Of a stretch of 9,860 bases of DNA, positions 6,454 through 9,860 are shown piece by piece. The notes beneath the pieces are model-generated. The model made no database searches, was not told where the DNA came from, and saw only the letters and a program-made list of their open reading frames with translations. The DNA comes from an uncultured Acetatifactor sp. GTDB lineage: Bacteria > Bacillota > Clostridia > Lachnospirales > Lachnospiraceae. The stretch is taken from the NCBI GenBank assembly GCA_910578215.1, contig CAJTPH010000058.1, forward strand, positions 1-9,860. The letters run 5' to 3'. Position 1 is the first letter of the stretch. Each line of letters begins with the position of its first letter. The position numbers and the translations under genes were made by a program.

Positions 6454-7485
6454 ATGGAATTAAAAAAATCCGATTTTTATTTTGACCTTCCCCCGGAGCT
6501 GATTGCCCAGGACCCCCTGGAGGACCGCTCGTCCTCCAGGCTGCTTGTGCTTGACAGGGCTTCGGGCGTGGTGTCCCATAGTGTTTTCAGGGAGATCACG
6601 GATTATCTGCAGCCCGGGGACTGCTTGGTGCTGAATAACACCAGGGTGATTCCGGCAAGGCTTCTGGGCGTCAGGGAGGAAACCGGCGCCCATGCGGAGG
6701 TGCTTTTGCTGAAGCGCAGGGAAAACGATGTGTGGGAGACTCTGGTAAAGCCCGGCAAAAAATGCCGTCCCGGCACAAGGCTTGTCTTTGGGGACGGATT
6801 GCTGCGGGCGGAGATTCTGGAGACCGTGGAGGAGGGCAACCGCCTGATACGCTTTTCCTATGAGGGTATATGGGAGGAGATGCTGGACAGGCTGGGCGAG
6901 ATGCCCCTTCCCCCTTATATCACTCACAGGCTTCAGGATAAAAACCGCTATCAGACGGTCTATGCCAAATATGAGGGCTCCGCGGCGGCGCCCACCGCAG
7001 GGCTGCATTTTACCTCGGAGCTGCTTGAACGGATAGAGGCCGGGGGCGTGGAGACGGCTTATGTCACCCTGCACGTGGGGCTGGGAACCTTCCGTCCCGT
7101 GAAGGAGGACAATATTCTTGACCACCATATGCACTCGGAGTATTATCAGGTGTCAAAGGAGGCGGCGGGCAAAATCAATGCCGCAAAGAGCAGAGGCGGA
7201 CGGGTCATATGCGTGGGAACCACCAGCTGCCGCACCGTTGAGAGCGCGGCGGACGAAAACGGTATGGTGCAGCCGGGCAGCGGCAGCACGGAAATCTTTA
7301 TCTATCCCGGCTATCGCTTCCGGGTTCTGGACGCTCTGATTACCAACTTCCACCTGCCGGAATCCACCCTGGTTATGCTGGTGTCCGCTCTTGCGGGCAG
7401 AGAAAACGTGCTCAGGGCATATGAGGAGGCAATAAGGGAGAGGTATCGGTTTTTCAGCTTTGGGGATGCGATGCTTGTCAAATGA
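6454..7485 (+). CDS. queA: tRNA preQ1(34) S-adenosylmethionine ribosyltransferase-isomerase
   Basis: QueA transfers and isomerises the ribosyl group of S-adenosylmethionine onto 7-aminomethyl-7-deazaguanine at the wobble position of tRNAs with GUN anticodons (Asp, Asn, His, Tyr), making epoxyqueuosine. The 343-residue length is typical. Family signatures run throughout: LPPELIAQDP near the N-terminus (12-21), LVLNNTRVIPARL (58-70), GEMPLPPYI (148-156), YQTVYAKYEGSAAAPTAG (166-183) leading into LHFT, LHVGLGTFRPV (206-216), VGTTSCRTVES (254-264), IYPGYRF (283-289) and ITNFHLPESTLVMLVSA (296-312). ATG 6454 has AGAGGG (6441-6446) 7 bases upstream. Only 21 bases separate it from the aminopeptidase gene, so cotranscription is likely. 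The usual partner tgt is not next to it: a strong terminator follows and then an unrelated gene. Confidence 0.97.
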   Translation: MELKKSDFYFDLPPELIAQDPLEDRSSSRLLVLDRASGVVSHSVFREITDYLQPGDCLVLNNTRVIPARLLGVREETGAHAEVLLLKRRENDVWETLVKPGKKCRPGTRLVFGDGLLRAEILETVEEGNRLIRFSYEGIWEEMLDRLGEMPLPPYITHRLQDKNRYQTVYAKYEGSAAAPTAGLHFTSELLERIEAGGVETAYVTLHVGLGTFRPVKEDNILDHHMHSEYYQVSKEAAGKINAAKSRGGRVICVGTTSCRTVESAADENGMVQPGSGSTEIFIYPGYRFRVLDALITNFHLPESTLVMLVSALAGRENVLRAYEEAIRERYRFFSFGDAMLVK

Positions 7486-7523
7486 CATACGGCACTTTCC
7501 TTGAAAACGTTATATAAAGAATG

Positions 7524-7560
7524 AAGGGCATATGCGGGGGCGCACATGCCTTTTCTTTTT
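7524..7560 (+). terminator. Rho-independent terminator after queA
   Basis: AAGGGCAT (7524-7531) pairs with ATGCCTTT (7546-7553), continuing after one A-C mismatch into TGCG (7533-7536) with CGCA (7541-7544) around a GGGG tetraloop. A T-rich tract TTTTCTTTTT (7551-7560) follows. It ends the pheST-peptidase-queA unit 39 bases past the queA stop and separates it from the AT-richer module downstream. Confidence 0.88.
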
Positions 7561-7637
7561 GTGAGTAAACCTCCGTTTCAGCTACAGCTTAACTTATGAT
7601 CAAACGGTTACGTGGTTTGGATATGGGGCTGATAAAA

Positions 7638-7651
7638 TGCTTTGCAGATTT
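7638..7651. repeat. 14-base sequence repeated from 43-56
   Basis: TGCTTTGCAGATTT occurs here and at 43-56. In the first copy it is part of a perfect hairpin with AAATC in front; here the preceding bases are AAAA, so the left arm is incomplete. The TTGCAG of this copy (7642-7647) also serves as the best -35 candidate for the ATPase gene. Confidence 0.5.
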
Positions 7652-7670
7652 ACGGATTATAATATATAAT
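7642..7670 (+). promoter_or_regulatory. Promoter of the ATPase/TPR module
   Basis: TTGCAG (7642-7647) and TATAAT (7665-7670) are 17 bases apart. A second TATAAT lies at 7658-7663, but its -35 position (AAATGC) is poor. Transcription would begin near 7677, giving a leader of about 29 bases before ATG 7706. Together with the terminator at 7524-7560, this marks an independent transcription unit. Confidence 0.65.
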
Positions 7671-7691
7671 AGACGTTGTATGATATCAAAC

Positions 7692-7697
7692 AGGAGG
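7692..7697 (+). promoter_or_regulatory. Ribosome binding site that fixes the ATPase start
   Basis: A consensus AGGAGG ends 8 bases before ATG 7706. The upstream in-frame TTG at 7676 has no such site and lies at or before the predicted transcription start, so 7706 is the start used. Confidence 0.85.
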
Positions 7698-7705
7698 AAC
7701 TCTTA

Positions 7706-9019
7706 ATGGAATATGCAAACCATGTTTCTGAAATCATAAATGCTTTTTCGCCGGCGCCCTTGACAATGGGGCAGATGGACAAATTTTACTGTAAGAATAC
7801 AATGGAGTATCGTACAAGTGACAGATTTTATTCTCCTATTGAAGATATATTTGACAGCTGCAGGGACCCGGAGGAAAGAAATGCTTTCCTGCTGCTGGGT
7901 CATAGAGGATGTGGAAAGAGTACGGAGCTGAACCGGATGTCCCAAAGGCTCATTTCTCAAGGATATCCTGTAAAGACGGTTGCCTGCGGGGTGGATTTGG
8001 ATTTATTTAATATTGTGTATTCCGATCTTTTTATATTAATGGGGGAAGCGCTGGTAGGAATTGCAGAGGAACTGGGATGTAAGCTTAAAAAAGATATCCT
8101 GGATGATATTATGAGTTTCTGGGCTGAAGGGACAGAGACCGCGGTATCCAAAGAGGCTGCGGCAATAGATTTGGAAGCCGGAATGTCGGTTGAAAACGGA
8201 GGAATTTTTAAAGGCTTATTGAATATATTCGCAAGGATTAAAATGGATTTAAAGTTTAATGAGGAAATAAGAAAGGAATACCGTAGAAAAATAAGCGTTC
8301 GTTCCAGCGAATGGATAAAAATATTAGGCTGCGTGTCAGAGGAAATTACCGGGAAAACAGGAGGAAAACGGCCTATAATCATTTTTGAGGATTTGGATAA
8401 ATTAAATCCGGAAGACGCGTGGAAGGTATTTTATAACTATGCGGCAATTCTTTCGGGAATGGCTTTTCCGGTAATTTATACCTTTCCTATCGGGCTTTCT
8501 TATGACGCAAGGTTCTCGGCGATGGAAAGCTATTTTGTGACAAAAAGCCTGCCCATGATTAAGATTGATACCCTAGAAGGCGAACCTTATCAGGAAGGCA
8601 GGGAGGTCATAAAGGAAATTGTAAAAAAGCGGGCCAGTCAGGAGCTGTTTGAAAAGGATGTTTTAGAAAAGCTGATTCAATATACAGGCGGGTCTCTCAG
8701 GGATTTATTTCATGCGATTAATGCATCTGCAAAGAGGGCCCAGCGCAGAGACAGTGAATCGGTTTCCATGGAGGATGCAGAACGCGCGTTGGAGGAGCTG
8801 AAGACATCCTTAACAAGGAGAATCGAAGAAAAAGATTATAACTTTTTGCTGAATATTTACAAAGGAAACAAAGAGCGAATAGAGGATAAGGGAATGCTGC
8901 TGAAAATGCTTCAGGCTTCGGTAGTGCTGGAGTATAACGGGAAGCGCTGGCACAATGTTCATCCTCTGGTTGTGGATTTTTTTGTGGAACAGGGGTTGAC
9001 TGAACGCGATGGAAAGTAA
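7706..9019 (+). CDS. P-loop ATPase, AAA+/STAND-like, first gene of a two-gene module
   Basis: The 437-residue protein has a clear nucleotide-binding core. Walker A is GHRGCGKST (65-73), Walker B is PIIIFEDLDKL (223-233), and a GGSLRDLFHAI segment (328-338) resembles the sensor-2/GxxR region of ORC- and STAND-type ATPases. The C-terminus (about 370-437) ends in YNGKRWHNVHPLVVDFF, which looks like a winged-helix part. About 150 residues separate Walker A from Walker B, longer than in simple AAA+ proteins, with a charged helical stretch at about 140-200. There is no signal peptide or membrane segment, so it should be cytosolic. The gene is AT-richer than pheS-queA, with more ATA and TTA codons. 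Its stop overlaps the TPR gene by 11 bases. A role as the molecular switch of a sensing or defence module is inferred; a regulatory or chaperone-like ATPase remains possible. Confidence 0.85.
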   Translation: MEYANHVSEIINAFSPAPLTMGQMDKFYCKNTMEYRTSDRFYSPIEDIFDSCRDPEERNAFLLLGHRGCGKSTELNRMSQRLISQGYPVKTVACGVDLDLFNIVYSDLFILMGEALVGIAEELGCKLKKDILDDIMSFWAEGTETAVSKEAAAIDLEAGMSVENGGIFKGLLNIFARIKMDLKFNEEIRKEYRRKISVRSSEWIKILGCVSEEITGKTGGKRPIIIFEDLDKLNPEDAWKVFYNYAAILSGMAFPVIYTFPIGLSYDARFSAMESYFVTKSLPMIKIDTLEGEPYQEGREVIKEIVKKRASQELFEKDVLEKLIQYTGGSLRDLFHAINASAKRAQRRDSESVSMEDAERALEELKTSLTRRIEEKDYNFLLNIYKGNKERIEDKGMLLKMLQASVVLEYNGKRWHNVHPLVVDFFVEQGLTERDGK

Positions 9020-9860
9020 TGAGGCCGGATATCGGACTTTGGGATGGATTATAAATAAATCGGAACAGGGTTTATTTTTGGTGGTGGCTGATGAAAGGGT
9101 CCAGAAAGAGATTGTAGATGTTTACAGGCGTGGCAGAGTGGAAATTTATGATTATAGGCGGTATCCGGGGGCTTATTCCTTTCTGGAGCTGCAAAAATGG
9201 GCTGCCGGCCGGCCTGAAGCGCAGGTAATTATGGTCGCCAATTTCCACCTTGCATTGCAGGACGAGGAAAGCCTGAAGCGTTTGAATTTCAGCAGAGATA
9301 TGCTGGAAAGCCTGGGGAAAAACTTTATTTTTCTTGTCACCCCATATGGAGACGACAGGCTGGCAGCCGGAGCATACGATTTTTATTCTTTTGTGAAGCT
9401 TCGGGTTATATTTCAAAAATACGGGTGTGAACAAGAGAATAAGTCGCCTCTCGTGCAGGATGAGCCATTGAGAGAGAGTACGTGGAACACGGAGGATGCA
9501 AGGGAAGGGTTGTCTGTTGCATATGATCTGACGGAGCAGGCAAAGGAGGAGTATGATAAGGCGCGCTATTATGAAAGTGAGAAATTGCTTCTAAAAGCGC
9601 TGGGAATTAAGAAGGCGCTGCTTGGCCCGGAGCATCTGGAGATAGCGGAGATTACCGGCGGGCTGGCTAAGGTATATGACAGTTTGGGAAAATACAGGAA
9701 AGCGGAGGAACTGCTTGAAAAGAGTCTTCAGATAACAAAGAAAATATTGGGGAAGGAACATCCGGACACTGCCGCAGGCTATAATGATCTGGCAGTGGTA
9801 TATGTTAAGGAAGGAAGATACAAAGACGCGGAGGAGCTGTATGAAAGGAGCCTGCGAATA
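9009..9860 (+). CDS. TPR (kinesin-light-chain type) protein, 3' end beyond the window
   Basis: An open frame of 284 codons runs from ATG 9009 to the window edge without a stop. An in-frame TGA at 8997-8999 makes 9009 the earliest possible start. It overlaps the ATPase stop by 11 bases with only AGGGG (8991-8995), 13 bases away, as a weak ribosome binding site, so translational coupling is likely. Residues 1-138 form a non-TPR domain with VIMVANFHLAL (73-83), LNFSRDML (92-99), NFIFLVTP (105-112) and AYDFYSF (122-128). From about 170 on there are tetratricopeptide repeats with a 42-residue period: one from 171, the next from E208 (GPEHLEIAEITGGLAKVYDS) and one from E250 (KEHPDTAAGYNDLAVVY). This is the kinesin-light-chain pattern common in STAND sensors. 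TPR arrays bind protein partners; the ligand is unknown. More repeats or an effector domain may follow outside the window. Confidence 0.85.
   Translation, partial: MESNEAGYRTLGWIINKSEQGLFLVVADERVQKEIVDVYRRGRVEIYDYRRYPGAYSFLELQKWAAGRPEAQVIMVANFHLALQDEESLKRLNFSRDMLESLGKNFIFLVTPYGDDRLAAGAYDFYSFVKLRVIFQKYGCEQENKSPLVQDEPLRESTWNTEDAREGLSVAYDLTEQAKEEYDKARYYESEKLLLKALGIKKALLGPEHLEIAEITGGLAKVYDSLGKYRKAEELLEKSLQITKKILGKEHPDTAAGYNDLAVVYVKEGRYKDAEELYERSLRI

Noticed and set aside
7599..7622. ATCAAAC...GTTTGGAT imperfect inverted repeat as an operator for the ATPase gene
   Set aside because: Only about seven paired bases with a bulge, well upstream of the -35 box; too weak to support.
7676..7705. TTG start giving ten extra residues on the ATPase
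   Set aside because: It has no ribosome binding site and lies at the predicted transcription start, whereas ATG 7706 has AGGAGG 8 bases upstream.
9072..9434. 120-codon open frame on the minus strand
   Set aside because: It is antisense to the TPR gene, whose 42-residue repeat and continuous frame are much stronger evidence for coding.

Overview
The window looks like a chromosomal segment of a Gram-positive, Clostridia-type bacterium, most likely Lachnospiraceae-like. This is inferred from a Phe T-box leader in front of pheST, strong AGGAGG-type ribosome binding sites, a Firmicutes-type PheS with a four-cysteine loop, and GC-rich core genes next to AT-richer accessory genes. No search was run, so the taxon is an inference.

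Layout. Positions 1-246 hold no convincing gene but carry a run of palindromic sequences and a TATAAT box. Positions 247-822 encode a small membrane methyltransferase of the isoprenylcysteine carboxyl methyltransferase (ICMT)/PEMT type. A well-formed promoter (847-875) then starts a T-box riboswitch (about 882-1189) with a canonical T-box sequence and a terminator. It precedes a compact, same-strand, GC-rich cluster: pheS (1364-2392), pheT (2438-4858), an M18 aminopeptidase (4933-6432) and queA (6454-7485). A strong rho-independent terminator at 7524-7560 closes the cluster.

Beyond that terminator the base composition becomes AT-richer. A second promoter (7642-7670) drives a two-gene module: a P-loop ATPase (7706-9019) and, overlapping it by 11 bases, a protein with kinesin-light-chain-type tetratricopeptide (TPR) repeats (9009 to beyond the window end). 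ATPase and TPR sensor are the usual parts of single-chain STAND (NLR-like) proteins. Here they lie on two separate, probably translationally coupled genes. This is the best candidate in the window for a poorly described system; its effector is not visible and could lie downstream.

How the genes work together. Uncharged tRNA-Phe should allow read-through at the T-box and raise phenylalanyl-tRNA synthetase. With no terminator seen before 7524, the aminopeptidase (amino acids from peptides) and queA (queuosine in tRNA) may be co-induced. The methyltransferase and the ATPase/TPR pair look like separate transcription units.
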